Source: Burkholderia cepacia (GTDB taxonomy: Bacteria > Pseudomonadota > Gammaproteobacteria > Burkholderiales > Burkholderiaceae). From it: a stretch of DNA of 64,000 nucleotides. Location: NCBI RefSeq assembly GCF_001718835.1, contig NZ_CP013443.1:2046001-2110000 (forward strand), read 5' to 3'. This document shows, in pieces, positions 1 through 9,206 of this stretch. Below the pieces are notes generated by a model that worked only from the letters and a program-made list of their open reading frames with translations, had not been told where the DNA came from and did no database searches. A program made the translations under genes and the position numbers. Each line of letters begins with the position of its first letter. Positions within the stretch are counted from its first letter, which is position 1.

Positions 1-399
1 GCTGGTCTTCCACAGTTGCTTGCCGTCCGGGCCCAGTACGAACACGCCGCCCTTCAGCGCGCCGACCGCGGTCAGGTTGCCGTCGCTGCCGACACCGGCC
101 GACAGGTCCGAGTCGAGCTTGGTGCGCCAGATCCGCTGACCGGTCTTTGCATCGATTTTCTCGACCGAACCGTTTTCGCCCGCCGCATAGACGGCGTCGC
201 CCACGGCCACCGGCGAGAACAGGTAGCGCCCGCCCTTGCCGACGCTCGCCTTCCAGACCTGTTGCACGTCCATCACGGGCTTGAACTCGGTGAGCGGCGT
301 CGGCACGCGGCGCGCATCCTTCGACGACGAGCAGGCCGCCAATGCGAGGACAGCCGCCGCGCAGGCAACGGGCACAGCGTAACGTTTCAGCAAATTCAT
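1..399 (-). CDS. bamB: Outer membrane protein assembly factor BamB (3' part missing, cut by window edge)
   Basis: Lipoprotein of the BAM complex that helps insert beta-barrel proteins into the outer membrane. The protein starts MNLLKRYAVPVA and has a lipoprotein signal peptide ending in the lipobox LAAC near residue 23, so it should be lipidated and face the periplasm. What follows (VWKASVGKGGRYLFSPVAVG, later GKQLWKTS) looks like the first PQQ-type beta-propeller blades. Only about 133 codons are inside the window; the rest lies before base 1. It follows the YfgM-like gene by about 40 bases, the usual beta-proteobacterial order, with der expected next. The start is the ATG on the reverse strand at 397-399. 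The open frame on the opposite strand here is a shadow. Confidence 0.93.
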   Translation of the reverse strand, partial: MNLLKRYAVPVACAAAVLALAACSSSKDARRVPTPLTEFKPVMDVQQVWKASVGKGGRYLFSPVAVGDAVYAAGENGSVEKIDAKTGQRIWRTKLDSDLSAGVGSDGNLTAVGALKGGVFVLGPDGKQLWKTS

Positions 400-440
400 C
401 GGTTAGCGAAGCAGAGTTAAGAGGTTGAGGGGACCGGGGT

Positions 441-1070
441 TCAGCCGCCGAGCGCGTCCAGCTTGAACTGCACGAGCTGGCGCGCAGACTGGTCGTCCTT
501 CGACAGGCCGTCGAGCGCGAGCTTGTAAGCGGCGCGCGCGTCGTCGGTCTTGCCTTGCGCGGCAAGCAGATCGCCGCGGCGATCGGCCACGAGGCCCTTG
601 AATGCATCGACCGGCGTACCCGACAGCAGCGCGAGGCCCGCGTCGTACGCCTTCTCGTCGAGCAGCAGCGACGCGAGACGCAGCTTCGCGATCTGCTTGT
701 ACTCGTCATCCTTGGCGTGATCGACGGCCCATTGCAGCTGCGCCTTCGCACCTGCCGTGTCGCCGGCCGCGTACAGCGTCTTCGCCGCGGAGAGCGCCGT
801 CATCTGCGCATACGGCGTGCTGCCGAACTTGTCTTCCATGTCGGCGGCCGCGCGAGCCATCGTCGCCTTGTCGTTCGCGGCGGCAGCCTTCTGGACCTGT
901 TCGTACAGCCCGGACGCCTCGGCAGCCTGACGGCGCTGCCAGTAGTTCCAGCCATTGAAACCGGCCGCGACGACGAGCGCCGCGAGCACGATCCACGTGG
1001 TGAGGTTGCCCCAGCGGGCCCACCACGCCTTGAGACTTTCAATCGATTCTTGTTCGTCGTGATAACTCAT
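441..1070 (-). CDS. YfgM-like membrane-anchored tetratricopeptide protein
   Basis: A 209-residue protein of the YfgM/DUF2133 family. It has a short cytoplasmic start (MSYHDEQESIESLKAWWARW), one transmembrane helix at about residues 24-44, and a TPR-like helical periplasmic domain rich in Ala, Asp and Lys. In Escherichia coli YfgM is an ancillary SecYEG/PpiD partner involved in envelope protein traffic. Its place between hisS and bamB is the conserved beta/gamma-proteobacterial arrangement and supports the call. It lies 55 bases after hisS on the same strand and is probably cotranscribed. Its exact role in this organism is inferred from family and context only. Confidence 0.9.
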   Translation of the reverse strand: MSYHDEQESIESLKAWWARWGNLTTWIVLAALVVAAGFNGWNYWQRRQAAEASGLYEQVQKAAAANDKATMARAAADMEDKFGSTPYAQMTALSAAKTLYAAGDTAGAKAQLQWAVDHAKDDEYKQIAKLRLASLLLDEKAYDAGLALLSGTPVDAFKGLVADRRGDLLAAQGKTDDARAAYKLALDGLSKDDQSARQLVQFKLDALGG

Positions 1071-1125
1071 CGGCGAGCGATTCCTTCCTGTTCAGGCCTT
1101 TCTTGTCGAGCGGATGCCAGCGCGA

Positions 1126-2466
1126 TCAGTCGTCGCCGTCTTCGGCGGATGCAACCATCGCATTGATTAGGAATTCGGTCAAGCCTTCGACCGGTACGGT
1201 CTGCTGAACGTTCTTTTCCCCGTCCCCGCCCGCACCGCGCAGCGCCTTCACGCCCACCGTGCCGTTCGCAACCTCCTCTTCGCCGAAGATCACCGCGAAC
1301 GCGGCGCCACTGGCGTCGGCCCGTTTCATTTGCGACTTGAAGCTCGCCGGCGCGCCGTCGGCGCTGCAGTGGAAGATCACGTCGAGGCCCGTATCGCGCA
1401 GGCGCTCGGCCGCGATGAACGCCTGTTCGCGCGCGGTCTCACCCTGGTGCACGACGTACACGTCGACGCCTTCCTGCTCGGGCGCGAGATCTTCTTCCTT
1501 CAGCAGTTCAAGGATCCGCTCGATGCCCATCGCCCAGCCGCACGCCGCGGTCGGCTTGCCGCCGAGCTGCTCGATCAGCGGATCGTAGCGGCCGCCGGCC
1601 GCGACCGTGCCCTGCGCGCCGAGCTTGTCGGTCACCCACTCGAATACGGTCAGGTTGTAGTAGTCGAGACCACGCACGAGACGCGGGTTGATCTTGAACG
1701 GGATGTTGTTCGCGAGCAGCAGGCGCTGCAGCCCTTCGAAGTGGGCGCGCGACGCTTCGCCGAGGAAGTCGATCAGCTTCGGCGCGTTCTGCGCGATTTC
1801 CTGCAGCGCGGGATTCTTCGTGTCGAGCACGCGCAGCGGGTTCGTATACAGGCGGCGCTTCGCATCCTCGTCGAGCACGTCGGCGAACTGCTCGAGGTAC
1901 TTGATCAGTTCGACGCGGTGCGCGGCACGCTCTTCGGCGAGGCCGAGCGAGTTGATCTCGAGCTTGATGCCGGTCAGGCCGAGGTCATCCCACAGGCGCT
2001 GGCACATCATGATGATCTCGGCATCCGCGTCGGGGCCCGCGAAGCCGAGCGCCTCGACGCCGACCTGGTGAAACTGGCGATAGCGGCCGCGCTGCGGACG
2101 CTCGTGACGGAACATCGGGCCGATGTACCACAGGCGCTTCGGGCCGTCGTACAGCATGTTGTGCTCGATCGACGCCCGCACCACGGCCGCGGTATTTTCC
2201 GGGCGCATCGTCAGGTTCTCGCCGTTCAGCGCGTCGGTGAAGCTGTACATCTCCTTCTCGACGATGTCCGTGACCTCGCCGATGCCGCGCGTGAAGAGCT
2301 GCGTGTGCTCGACGATCGGCGTGCGGATGTTCTGGTAGCCGTATGCGCGCAGCAGCGATTTCACGGTGGCTTCGAAGAACTCCCAAAGGCCGGCATCCTG
2401 CGGGAGGATGTCGTTCATGCCCTTGACGCCGGTGAGCTTCTCGATCTTGCGTTTTTGTTCAGTCAT
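1126..2466 (-). CDS. hisS: Histidine--tRNA ligase
   Basis: Class II aminoacyl-tRNA synthetase of 446 residues that charges tRNA-His in the cytoplasm. Motif 2 is visible around residues 119-135 (FRHERPQRGRYRQF). The histidine-specific elements LVRGLDYYN (263-271) and AAGGRYD (289-295) are present, and motif 3 is GWAMGIERI (310-318). A C-terminal anticodon-binding domain covers about residues 335-430. It starts 16 bases after the ispG stop, so the two are cotranscribed. The length is typical of beta-proteobacterial HisRS. Confidence 0.98.
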   Translation of the reverse strand: MTEQKRKIEKLTGVKGMNDILPQDAGLWEFFEATVKSLLRAYGYQNIRTPIVEHTQLFTRGIGEVTDIVEKEMYSFTDALNGENLTMRPENTAAVVRASIEHNMLYDGPKRLWYIGPMFRHERPQRGRYRQFHQVGVEALGFAGPDADAEIIMMCQRLWDDLGLTGIKLEINSLGLAEERAAHRVELIKYLEQFADVLDEDAKRRLYTNPLRVLDTKNPALQEIAQNAPKLIDFLGEASRAHFEGLQRLLLANNIPFKINPRLVRGLDYYNLTVFEWVTDKLGAQGTVAAGGRYDPLIEQLGGKPTAACGWAMGIERILELLKEEDLAPEQEGVDVYVVHQGETAREQAFIAAERLRDTGLDVIFHCSADGAPASFKSQMKRADASGAAFAVIFGEEEVANGTVGVKALRGAGGDGEKNVQQTVPVEGLTEFLINAMVASAEDGDD

Positions 2467-2482
2467 CGTGTGTGTGTACGAA

Positions 2483-3799
2483 TTAGTTCAGGGCCTCGGT
2501 ACGGCCGTAATTGCGTGCGACGTAGTCGCTGACGATCTGCTGGAATTCCTCGGCGATCCGCTCGCCGCGCAGCGTCTTGACCTTCTCGCCGTCGATGAAG
2601 ACGGGCGCGGCCGGGTTCTCGCCCGAACCCGGCAGGCTGATGCCGATGTTTGCGTGCTTCGATTCGCCCGGGCCGTTGACGATGCAGCCCATCACCGCGA
2701 CGTTCATCTTCTCGACGCCCGGATACTCCTTGCGCCAGACCGGCATCTGTTCGCGCAGGTAGGTCTGGATCTGCATCGCGAGCTCCTGGAACAGCGTGCT
2801 CGTCGTACGGCCGCAGCCCGGGCATGCGATCACCATCGGCGCGAACGAGCGCAGGCCCATCGTCTGGAGGATTTCCTGGCCGACGATCACCTCGCCCGTG
2901 CGCGATGCGCCCGGTTCCGGCGTCAGCGAGATGCGGATCGTGTCGCCGATCCCTTCCTGCAGCAGCACGCCGAGCGCAGCCGTCGAAGCCACGATGCCCT
3001 TCGAGCCCATGCCGGCCTCGGTCAGCCCGAGGTGCAGCGCGAAGCCGCAGCGGCGGCCGAGTTCGCGGTACACGGCGATCAGGTCCTGCACGCCGCTGAC
3101 CTTGCACGACAGCACGATGCGGTCACGGCCGAGGCCCAGTTCGACCGCACGCTCGGCCGAGCCGATCGCCGACTGGATCAGCGCCTCGTACATCACGCTC
3201 TGCGCATCCCACGGCTGCGAACGCGCACCGTTCTCGTCCATCATGCGCGCGAGCAGGTCCTGGTCGAGACTGCCCCAGTTCACGCCGATCCGCACCGGCT
3301 TGTCGTACTTGGCCGCGGCCTCGATCATCTGCGCGAACTGCGTATCGCGCTTCGCGCCCTGACCGACGTTGCCCGGGTTGATCCGGTACTTCGACAGCGA
3401 CTCGGCGCAGCCCGGATAGTCACGCAGCAGCAGGTGGCCGTTGTAGTGGAAATCGCCGACGAGCGGCACGGTCACGCCCATGCGGTCGAGCTGCTCGCGG
3501 ATCGCCGGCACGGCGGCCGCGGCCTCGGGCGTGTTGACCGTGATGCGCACCAGTTCTGAGCCCGCGTTCGCGAGTTCCTTGATCTGGATTGCCGTGCCGA
3601 TCGCGTCGGCCGTGTCGGTATTCGTCATCGACTGCACGCGCACCGGCGCGTCGCCGCCGATCGTCACGAGCTGCCCGCCCCAGCGGACATCCACCGCATG
3701 CGATACGCGGCGCGGCTGATGCCCGCCGAACACCGGCTCGGTTGAACAAATCTGACTGCTGCGTGGGGATTGAGCTTCGGATTGCATCGATAGATCCAT
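2483..3799 (-). CDS. ispG: 4-hydroxy-3-methylbut-2-en-1-yl diphosphate synthase (GcpE)
   Basis: Penultimate enzyme of the MEP isoprenoid pathway, an iron-sulfur enzyme that reductively opens MEcPP to HMBPP. The protein has 438 residues, longer than the roughly 370 of E. coli, as is usual in beta-proteobacteria because of an internal insert. The three cluster ligands are visible: CPGC at 326-329 and MGCIVNGPGE with Cys372. The N-terminal TIM-barrel half includes VRVQSMTNTDT near residue 53. Two Met codons (residues 1 and 5) could serve as the start. A terminator-like hairpin separates it from the upstream rodZ-like gene, so it may have its own promoter. Confidence 0.97.
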   Translation of the reverse strand: MDLSMQSEAQSPRSSQICSTEPVFGGHQPRRVSHAVDVRWGGQLVTIGGDAPVRVQSMTNTDTADAIGTAIQIKELANAGSELVRITVNTPEAAAAVPAIREQLDRMGVTVPLVGDFHYNGHLLLRDYPGCAESLSKYRINPGNVGQGAKRDTQFAQMIEAAAKYDKPVRIGVNWGSLDQDLLARMMDENGARSQPWDAQSVMYEALIQSAIGSAERAVELGLGRDRIVLSCKVSGVQDLIAVYRELGRRCGFALHLGLTEAGMGSKGIVASTAALGVLLQEGIGDTIRISLTPEPGASRTGEVIVGQEILQTMGLRSFAPMVIACPGCGRTTSTLFQELAMQIQTYLREQMPVWRKEYPGVEKMNVAVMGCIVNGPGESKHANIGISLPGSGENPAAPVFIDGEKVKTLRGERIAEEFQQIVSDYVARNYGRTEALN

Positions 3800-3835
3800 T
3801 TACGCGGAATGCGCCGCGACGCGGCGCATGAATTG

Positions 3836-3896
3836 AAAAAGCGCCGTGCCTTCCGGGTCTGTCGACGCACGTCACCGACCCTCGCCACGGCGCTTG
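3836..3896 (-). terminator. Terminator-like hairpin between rodZ-like gene and ispG
   Basis: Read on the minus strand, AAGCGCCGTG pairs with CACGGCGCTT across a loop that itself carries GAGGGTC/GACCC complementarity. The second arm runs straight into TTTTT. This is the form of an intrinsic terminator placed after the rodZ-like gene. It would at least partly uncouple ispG-hisS-yfgM-bamB from rodZ. Confidence 0.6.
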
Positions 3897-3899
3897 ACG

Positions 3900-4937
3900 T
3901 CAGGGCAACGTGAACCGCGCCACGTTACCCCGCGCTGCCGAATATTTTGCCGGATCGACGGGTTTTCCGTCGAACGCAACGGTGTCGAGGCCTGCCTTGT
4001 TGCCGATCGTGACCTTGAACGGGCCGTCGCCCGCGACCTGCTTCGTGTCGCCGCCGCGCACCAGCCCGGAGAACAGCTCCTTGCCGTTCTTGTCGCGCAC
4101 GCTGAACCAGCTGTCCTGCTTGACCTTCAGTTCGACCATCGACTGGCCGGCCGCGACCGCGATGCTCGCCGGCTGGGCCGCGCCCGCCGCGACCGCGCTT
4201 GCCGCGGGCGCTACCGCCGCGGGCTGCGACACCGGCTCGGCTGCGGCCGGCACGGCGGAAGCCACGACTTGCGGCGCGGCTGCCGATGCGACCACCTGCG
4301 GCGCCGCTGCCGTCACGGCCGGCGCCGACGCCTCGACTGCGGCCGAGACCGACGCACCGCCCGCGCTCGCCGCGTCGGCGCCCGCCGCCGACGCCACCGG
4401 CGCCGACGCGGCGGACGCGCCGCCCTGCACTGCGCCGCTCTTGAAGCGCGCGAGCAGGCTCGACGAATCGCCGCCAGTGTGCCACATCGCCGCCGCGATC
4501 AGCGCGACCGCCGCCGCCGCAGTGCCCCACAGCCACGGGTGATGCCGCGACGATCCGCCCAGCGGAATCGACACGCGGCCGCGCGGCAGATCCGTCCCCG
4601 ACGACGCGGGCATCGACAGGTCGACTTCCGGCACCCCGCGCTCACGGCGCAACGCCTGCGCGAACGGTTCCGGATCGACGCCGAGCATCTTCGCGTAGCT
4701 GCGTACGACGCCGAGTGCGAACGTCACGCCGGGCAAATGACTGATGTCACCCGCCTCGAGCGCCCTGAGCTTCTGCGGCGCGACCTTGAGTCGCGCCGAC
4801 ACGTCGTCGACGGTCCACCCTCTTGCCTCCCGAAGCTGCGCCAGCCGGCTGCCGACCGCCGCAAGCGATTCCAACCCTGCCGGTGCCGGCTTCGCGCCAT
4901 TCGTCTCTGCGCCGTTAGACGGCTGCGGCTCACTCAT
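3900..4937 (-). CDS. rodZ: RodZ-like helix-turn-helix membrane protein (DUF4115)
   Basis: A 345-residue protein with three parts. A cytoplasmic HTH_25 (Cro/CI-like) domain covers about residues 24-95 (REARGWTVDDVSARLKV, then AGDISHLPGVTFALGVVRSY). One transmembrane helix covers about 135-153. A long Ala/Pro/Val-rich periplasmic linker leads to a C-terminal DUF4115 beta domain (from about 265). This is the RodZ architecture; RodZ links MreB to the cell-wall elongation machinery. The neighbourhood rlmN - rodZ - ispG - hisS is the classical one. The linker is strongly biased in composition, so its sequence carries little information. Confidence 0.88.
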   Translation of the reverse strand: MSEPQPSNGAETNGAKPAPAGLESLAAVGSRLAQLREARGWTVDDVSARLKVAPQKLRALEAGDISHLPGVTFALGVVRSYAKMLGVDPEPFAQALRRERGVPEVDLSMPASSGTDLPRGRVSIPLGGSSRHHPWLWGTAAAAVALIAAAMWHTGGDSSSLLARFKSGAVQGGASAASAPVASAAGADAASAGGASVSAAVEASAPAVTAAAPQVVASAAAPQVVASAVPAAAEPVSQPAAVAPAASAVAAGAAQPASIAVAAGQSMVELKVKQDSWFSVRDKNGKELFSGLVRGGDTKQVAGDGPFKVTIGNKAGLDTVAFDGKPVDPAKYSAARGNVARFTLP

Positions 4938-5102
4938 CCTTGTCCTCGCGTCGATTCTTCTTCACTGGCGGGCGCATCCGGCTCCTGCCGGCGCGGCGCC
5001 CGCGCGTCGTCCATACCATGCGCGACGCCGTGGCGCCGCGACCGATCGCTATTCGCGTGTTGTACCGCCAAAAGGTCCTGACATCCCCGGCCAGGCGCCC
5101 CG

Positions 5103-6242
5103 TCAAACTGCCCGAACCTCGATGATTTTTCCCGCTGCGCCCGTTCGTTCCGCGAGGCGCGTGCGATCCTTCACCGCGCCGGCCAGCTGGCCGCACGCGG
5201 CATCGATGTCGTCGCCGCGCGTCTTGCGCACGGTCGTGACGACACCCGCGTCGATGAGGACCTGTGCAAAGCGCTTGATCTGCTCCGGTTTCGAGCGGAT
5301 GAGGCCCGATTCCGGAAACGGATTGAACGGGATCAGATTGAACTTGCACGGCACGTCGCGCGTGACGGCCAGCAGTTCGCGCGCATGCGCTTCGGTGTCG
5401 TTGACGCCGTCCAGCATGCAGTATTCGAAAGTAATGAAGTCGCGCGGCGCGACTTTCAGGTAGCGCTGGCAAGCCGCCATCAGCTCGCGCAGCGGATACT
5501 TCTTGTTGAGCGGCACCAGCTCGTCGCGCAGCGCATCGTTGGGCGCGTGCAGCGAAACGGCCAGCGCGACCGGCAACTCGGCGCCGAGGCGGTCCATCAT
5601 CGGCACCACGCCGGACGTGGACAGCGTGACGCGGCGGCGCGACAGGCCGTACGCGTTGTCGTCGAGCATCAGCCGCATGGCCGGCACGACCGCGCTGTAA
5701 TTCAGCAGCGGCTCGCCCATGCCCATCATCACCACGTTGGTGACGACCCGCTCGGCCTTGCCGTTCGGGCCGGGTGCGCGACCCAGCGACGCTCGCAGTG
5801 CAAATTCGGCCATCCGGAGCTGGCCGATGATTTCGGCTGTCGACAGGTTGCGGGAAAAACCCTGCTTGCCCGTCGAACAGAAGCGGCAGTTCACCGCACA
5901 CCCGGCCTGCGACGACACGCACAGCGTGCCGCGCGTCTCTTCCGGGATGAACACGGTTTCGACCGCATTGCCGTTTCCGACGTCGATCAGCCACTTGCGC
6001 GTGCCGTCGGTGGAAACGTGATCGCTGGCGATCTCGGGCATGACGATCGACGCGCGGCCCTTGAGTTTCTCTCTCAAGGACTTCGCAAGATCGGTCATGC
6101 CGTCGAAATCGCCAGCGTTGTACTGGTGGATCCAGCGCTGCAACTGCTTGGCGCGGAACGGCTTCTCGCCCAGGCTGCCGCAGTACGCGACAAGACCCTC
6201 GGCATCGAAGTCGAGAAGATTGACGGAAGTTTCGCTCGTCAT
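5103..6242 (-). CDS. rlmN: Dual-specificity RNA methyltransferase RlmN
   Basis: Radical-SAM enzyme that methylates C2 of A2503 in 23S rRNA and A37 of some tRNAs. The protein has 379 residues. The radical-SAM cluster motif is Cys115-AVN-Cys119-RF-Cys122, and the C-terminal methyl-carrying cysteine is Cys350 (DAACGQLAGA). The N-terminal domain (FRAKQLQRWIHQ) is also characteristic. It lies 55 bases downstream of ndk on the same strand. About 165 bases without a supported gene separate it from the rodZ-like gene; many relatives carry a pilF/pilW TPR gene there, but I see none. Confidence 0.97.
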   Translation of the reverse strand: MTSETSVNLLDFDAEGLVAYCGSLGEKPFRAKQLQRWIHQYNAGDFDGMTDLAKSLREKLKGRASIVMPEIASDHVSTDGTRKWLIDVGNGNAVETVFIPEETRGTLCVSSQAGCAVNCRFCSTGKQGFSRNLSTAEIIGQLRMAEFALRASLGRAPGPNGKAERVVTNVVMMGMGEPLLNYSAVVPAMRLMLDDNAYGLSRRRVTLSTSGVVPMMDRLGAELPVALAVSLHAPNDALRDELVPLNKKYPLRELMAACQRYLKVAPRDFITFEYCMLDGVNDTEAHARELLAVTRDVPCKFNLIPFNPFPESGLIRSKPEQIKRFAQVLIDAGVVTTVRKTRGDDIDAACGQLAGAVKDRTRLAERTGAAGKIIEVRAV

Positions 6243-6297
6243 GATGTGCTGCCTTGCCGCGTGCGCTGAATCCTGCCTACTTGCTGCCAGCCAGGGC

Positions 6298-6723
6298 TTA
6301 GCGCGAGTAAACGTTCATTTCCGGGAAGAAGAACGCGACTTCGACCGCTGCCGTTTCCGCAGCGTCCGAGCCGTGCACGGCGTTCGCGTCGATGCTGTCG
6401 GCGAAGTCGGCGCGGATCGTGCCCTTTTCCGCCTTCTTCGGATCCGTTGCGCCCATCAGGTCGCGGTTCTTCAGGATCGCGCCTTCACCTTCCAGAACCT
6501 GGATCATCACCGGGCCCGAGATCATGAAATCGACGAGGTCCTTGAAGAACGGACGCGCTGCGTGAACCGCGTAGAACTTCTCTGCGTCAGCACGCGACAG
6601 GTGTGCCATGCGCGATGCGACGATCTTCAGGCCGGCGCCTTCGAAACGGCTGTAGATCTGGCCGATCACGTTCTTTGCCACCGCATCCGGCTTGATGATC
6701 GACAGGGTGCGCTCGATTGCCAT
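6298..6723 (-). CDS. ndk: Nucleoside diphosphate kinase
   Basis: A 141-residue NDK that equilibrates nucleoside tri- and diphosphates through a phosphohistidine. The active-site histidine is His117 in NAVHGSD, and the start [15 protein letters not shown] is the family hallmark. The length is standard. A TACAAT -10-like hexamer on the minus strand at 6770-6775 lies about 45 bases upstream of the start. The gene probably heads the ndk-rlmN unit. Confidence 0.98.
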
Positions 6724-6972
6724 AAAAACTCCAAAAAATTAAGAAGTTACAGGTTCAAATGAATCCGCTATTGTAGCACGATCCCGTGTATCATTGCGAT
6801 TGAACCCTTACACACGTGAAAGGTTCAGAATCCATATGTTTTGTGCCGCCCGGCCATTGAAACCTCCCGGCACGGAACGTATCTTAGCCATAGCTGCTCC
6901 GGTTTGCTGCGCCGCACACCGCGTGTGCCGAACCGGCCCCGGACGCCCACGCGTTCAATGTTAGGAGAAACC

Positions 6973-7671
6973 ATGAACGACTATCCGTACAATTTCGGCC
7001 GCGGCGGTTCCGTCAGCACCGCCGAGGTTCGCAACCGCGTGCTGCGGAACACGTACTGGCTGCTCGCGCTGTCGATGGTGCCGACCGTGCTGGGCGCCTG
7101 GGTCGGCGTCGCGACGGGCTTCTCGCTGTTCGCGGCCACGAGCCCGATGATGAGCCTGCTCGCGTTCTTCGCGATCGCGTTCGGCTTCATGTTCGCGATC
7201 GAGCGGACGAAAAACAGCGCGGCCGGCGTGTTCGTGCTGCTCGGCTTCACGTTCTTCATGGGCCTGATGCTGTCGCGGCTGCTGAGCTTCATCCTCGGCT
7301 TCTCGAACGGCCCGTCGCTGATCATGCTCGCGTTCGGCGGCACCGGCATCATCTTTGCCGCGATGGCGACGATTGCCACCGTCAGCAAGCGTGATTTCTC
7401 GGGGCTCGGCAAGTGGCTGTTCATGGGCGTGATCGTGATCCTGCTCGCCTCGGTCGCGAACATCTTCCTGCAACTCCCGGCGCTGATGCTCACCGTGTCG
7501 GTACTCGCGATCGCGATCTTCTCCGCCTACATGCTGTTCGACGTCCAGCGCGTCGTGAACGGCGGCGAGACGAACTACATCTCGGCGACGCTCGCGATCT
7601 ACCTCGACCTGTACAACGTGTTCACGAACCTGCTCGCGCTGCTCGGCATCTTCGGCGGCAACCGCAACTGA
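6973..7671 (+). CDS. Bax inhibitor-1/YccA family membrane protein
   Basis: A 232-residue inner membrane protein of the BI-1/UPF0005 (TMBIM) family with about seven hydrophobic helices. The conserved C-terminal signature (DVQRVVNGGETNYI, then LYNVFTNLLALLGIFGG) is intact. E. coli YccA of this family interacts with FtsH; other members are proposed calcium leak channels. The start is the ATG at 6973, preceded by TTAGGAGAAACC, a strong ribosome binding site. The frame is open further upstream to a TTG at 6841, but that part has no such site. A clear terminator follows the stop. Confidence 0.93.
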   Translation: MNDYPYNFGRGGSVSTAEVRNRVLRNTYWLLALSMVPTVLGAWVGVATGFSLFAATSPMMSLLAFFAIAFGFMFAIERTKNSAAGVFVLLGFTFFMGLMLSRLLSFILGFSNGPSLIMLAFGGTGIIFAAMATIATVSKRDFSGLGKWLFMGVIVILLASVANIFLQLPALMLTVSVLAIAIFSAYMLFDVQRVVNGGETNYISATLAIYLDLYNVFTNLLALLGIFGGNRN

Positions 7672-7689
7672 CGTTCGCCACGCATCATG

Positions 7690-7718
7690 AAAAAACCGGC
7701 CCGCGGGCCGGTTTTTTT
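7690..7718 (+). terminator. Intrinsic terminator of the Bax inhibitor-1 family gene
   Basis: Near-perfect palindrome AACCGGCCCGCGGGCCGGTT followed by a run of T residues, starting about 18 bases after the stop codon. Preceded by an A run, so it may also stop the convergent rlmD transcript. Confidence 0.9.
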
Positions 7719-7736
7719 ACGTCCGCCGCCCGGGAC

Positions 7737-9134
7737 TCAGTCGCGCTCGAACAGCGCGATCGATTCGACGTGCGACGTATTCGGGAACATGTTCACGACA
7801 CCGGCGCCCTTCAGGCGGTAGCCGGCCTCGTGCACGAGCAGGCCCGCGTCGCGCGCGAGCGTCGACGGGTTGCACGATACGTAGACGATGCGCTTCGGCA
7901 GCGGGCCTTCACCGCTTTGCGCGATCTCGGCCAGCGCCTTCGACACCGCGAGCGCGCCTTCGCGCGGCGGGTCGATCAGGAACTTGTCGAATGCGCCGAG
8001 TGCACGGATGTCGTCGCCGGTCACTTCGAACAGGTTCCGGCACGCGAACGTCGTGTGGCCGTCGACGCCATTCTCGCGCGCGTTCGCCAGTGCGCGCGTC
8101 GTCAGCGTATCGCTGCCCTCGATGCCCATCACCTCGCGCGACAGCCGCGCGAGCGGCAGCGTGAAGTTGCCGATCCCGCAGAACAGGTCGAGCACGCGAT
8201 CGTCGCGCGACGGCGCGAGCAGGCGCAGCGCGCGGCCCACCAGCACGCGGTTGATCTGATGATTGACCTGGGTGAAGTCGGTCGGCTTGAACGGCATGCG
8301 GATACCGAATTCCGGCAGCGTGTAATCGAGCGACACGTCGAGCGGATAGAACGGCGTCACCGTATCAGGGCCCTTCGGCTGCAGCCAGAACTGCACCTTG
8401 TGCTCGTCCGCGAACGCGCGCAACAACGCTTCGTCGTCCGCGTTGATCGGTTCCAGCACGCGCAGCACGAGCGCCGTGACTTCCGAGCCGACCGCGAGCT
8501 CGATCTGCGGCATCCGATCGCGGATCGACAACCCCTCGACGAGCCGGCGCAGCGGCACCAGCATCGCCGACACGTGCGGCGGCAGCACTTCGCAGCTCGT
8601 CATGTCGGCAACGTAGCTGCTCTTCTTCTCATGGAACCCGACCAGCACGCCGCCCTTCTTCGCGACGTTGCGCACGGTCAGGCGCGCACGGTAGCGATAG
8701 CCCCACGACGGGCCGTGGATCGGCGCGAACATCGTTTCCGCGCGCAGCTTCGCCAGGTGCCACAGGTTGTCTTCGAGCACGCGCTGCTTGACCGCCACCT
8801 GTGCGCGCATGTCGAGATGCTGCATCGAGCAGCCACCGCAGGTGCCGAAAAACGCGCATTTCGGCTTCGTGCGCATCACGCTCGGGCGCAGAATGTCGAC
8901 AACCGTCGCCTGCTCGTAGCTCGGCTTGCGGCGGAAGCTCGAATAGGTCACGCGCTCACCCGGCAGCGCGCCCTCGACGAAGATGACCTTGCCCGGCTCG
9001 CCATCCTCGGTGATCGTGCGGCCGACACCGCGCGCTTCCATGTCGAGCGATTCGATCTCGAGAACCGGGGCGATTCCGGGCGCGACGGGCGCATTTCTTA
9101 ATTTGCGCGCAGAAGTGGGGACGGCTTCGGACAC
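7737..9134 (-). CDS. rlmD: 23S rRNA (uracil(1939)-C(5))-methyltransferase RlmD
   Basis: TrmA/RumA-family m5U methyltransferase, about 465 residues. It has an N-terminal TRAM domain, an iron-sulfur cysteine cluster (CAFFGTCGGCSMQH), a SAM-binding motif (LDLFCGIGNFTLPLA) and the catalytic motif YVSCNPSTLARD. I chose the GTG at 9132-9134 (product begins VSEAVPTS) because it fits the family length. The frame stays open far upstream, through the divergent gene, and that extension is a shadow. It is divergent from the EEP hydrolase at 9207 and shares a short promoter region with it. Confidence 0.93.
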   Translation of the reverse strand: MSEAVPTSARKLRNAPVAPGIAPVLEIESLDMEARGVGRTITEDGEPGKVIFVEGALPGERVTYSSFRRKPSYEQATVVDILRPSVMRTKPKCAFFGTCGGCSMQHLDMRAQVAVKQRVLEDNLWHLAKLRAETMFAPIHGPSWGYRYRARLTVRNVAKKGGVLVGFHEKKSSYVADMTSCEVLPPHVSAMLVPLRRLVEGLSIRDRMPQIELAVGSEVTALVLRVLEPINADDEALLRAFADEHKVQFWLQPKGPDTVTPFYPLDVSLDYTLPEFGIRMPFKPTDFTQVNHQINRVLVGRALRLLAPSRDDRVLDLFCGIGNFTLPLARLSREVMGIEGSDTLTTRALANARENGVDGHTTFACRNLFEVTGDDIRALGAFDKFLIDPPREGALAVSKALAEIAQSGEGPLPKRIVYVSCNPSTLARDAGLLVHEAGYRLKGAGVVNMFPNTSHVESIALFERD

Positions 9135-9206
9135 CAGCTTTTCCTGACAAACGTTGAAGAAGGCGAGATTGTAGACGAAGCACCGCCTCACCATGGAGAT
9201 TCGACC

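Noticed and set aside
1330..2532. Long plus-strand open frame opposite hisS
   Set aside because: Shadow of hisS: the mirror frame stays open because of the GC-rich third positions; composition is Arg/Ala/His-rich with no family features.
4938..5102. Search for a pilF/pilW-like gene between rlmN and rodZ
   Set aside because: Only 165 bases; no start, frame or TPR pattern fits.
6740..6775. A GGTTCAAAT stretch that resembles a tRNA T-loop
   Set aside because: No cloverleaf, acceptor stem or anticodon arm can be built around it; it is part of the ndk leader.
7413..9101. 562-codon plus-strand open frame opposite rlmD
   Set aside because: Antisense shadow of rlmD, which has complete catalytic motifs on the other strand.
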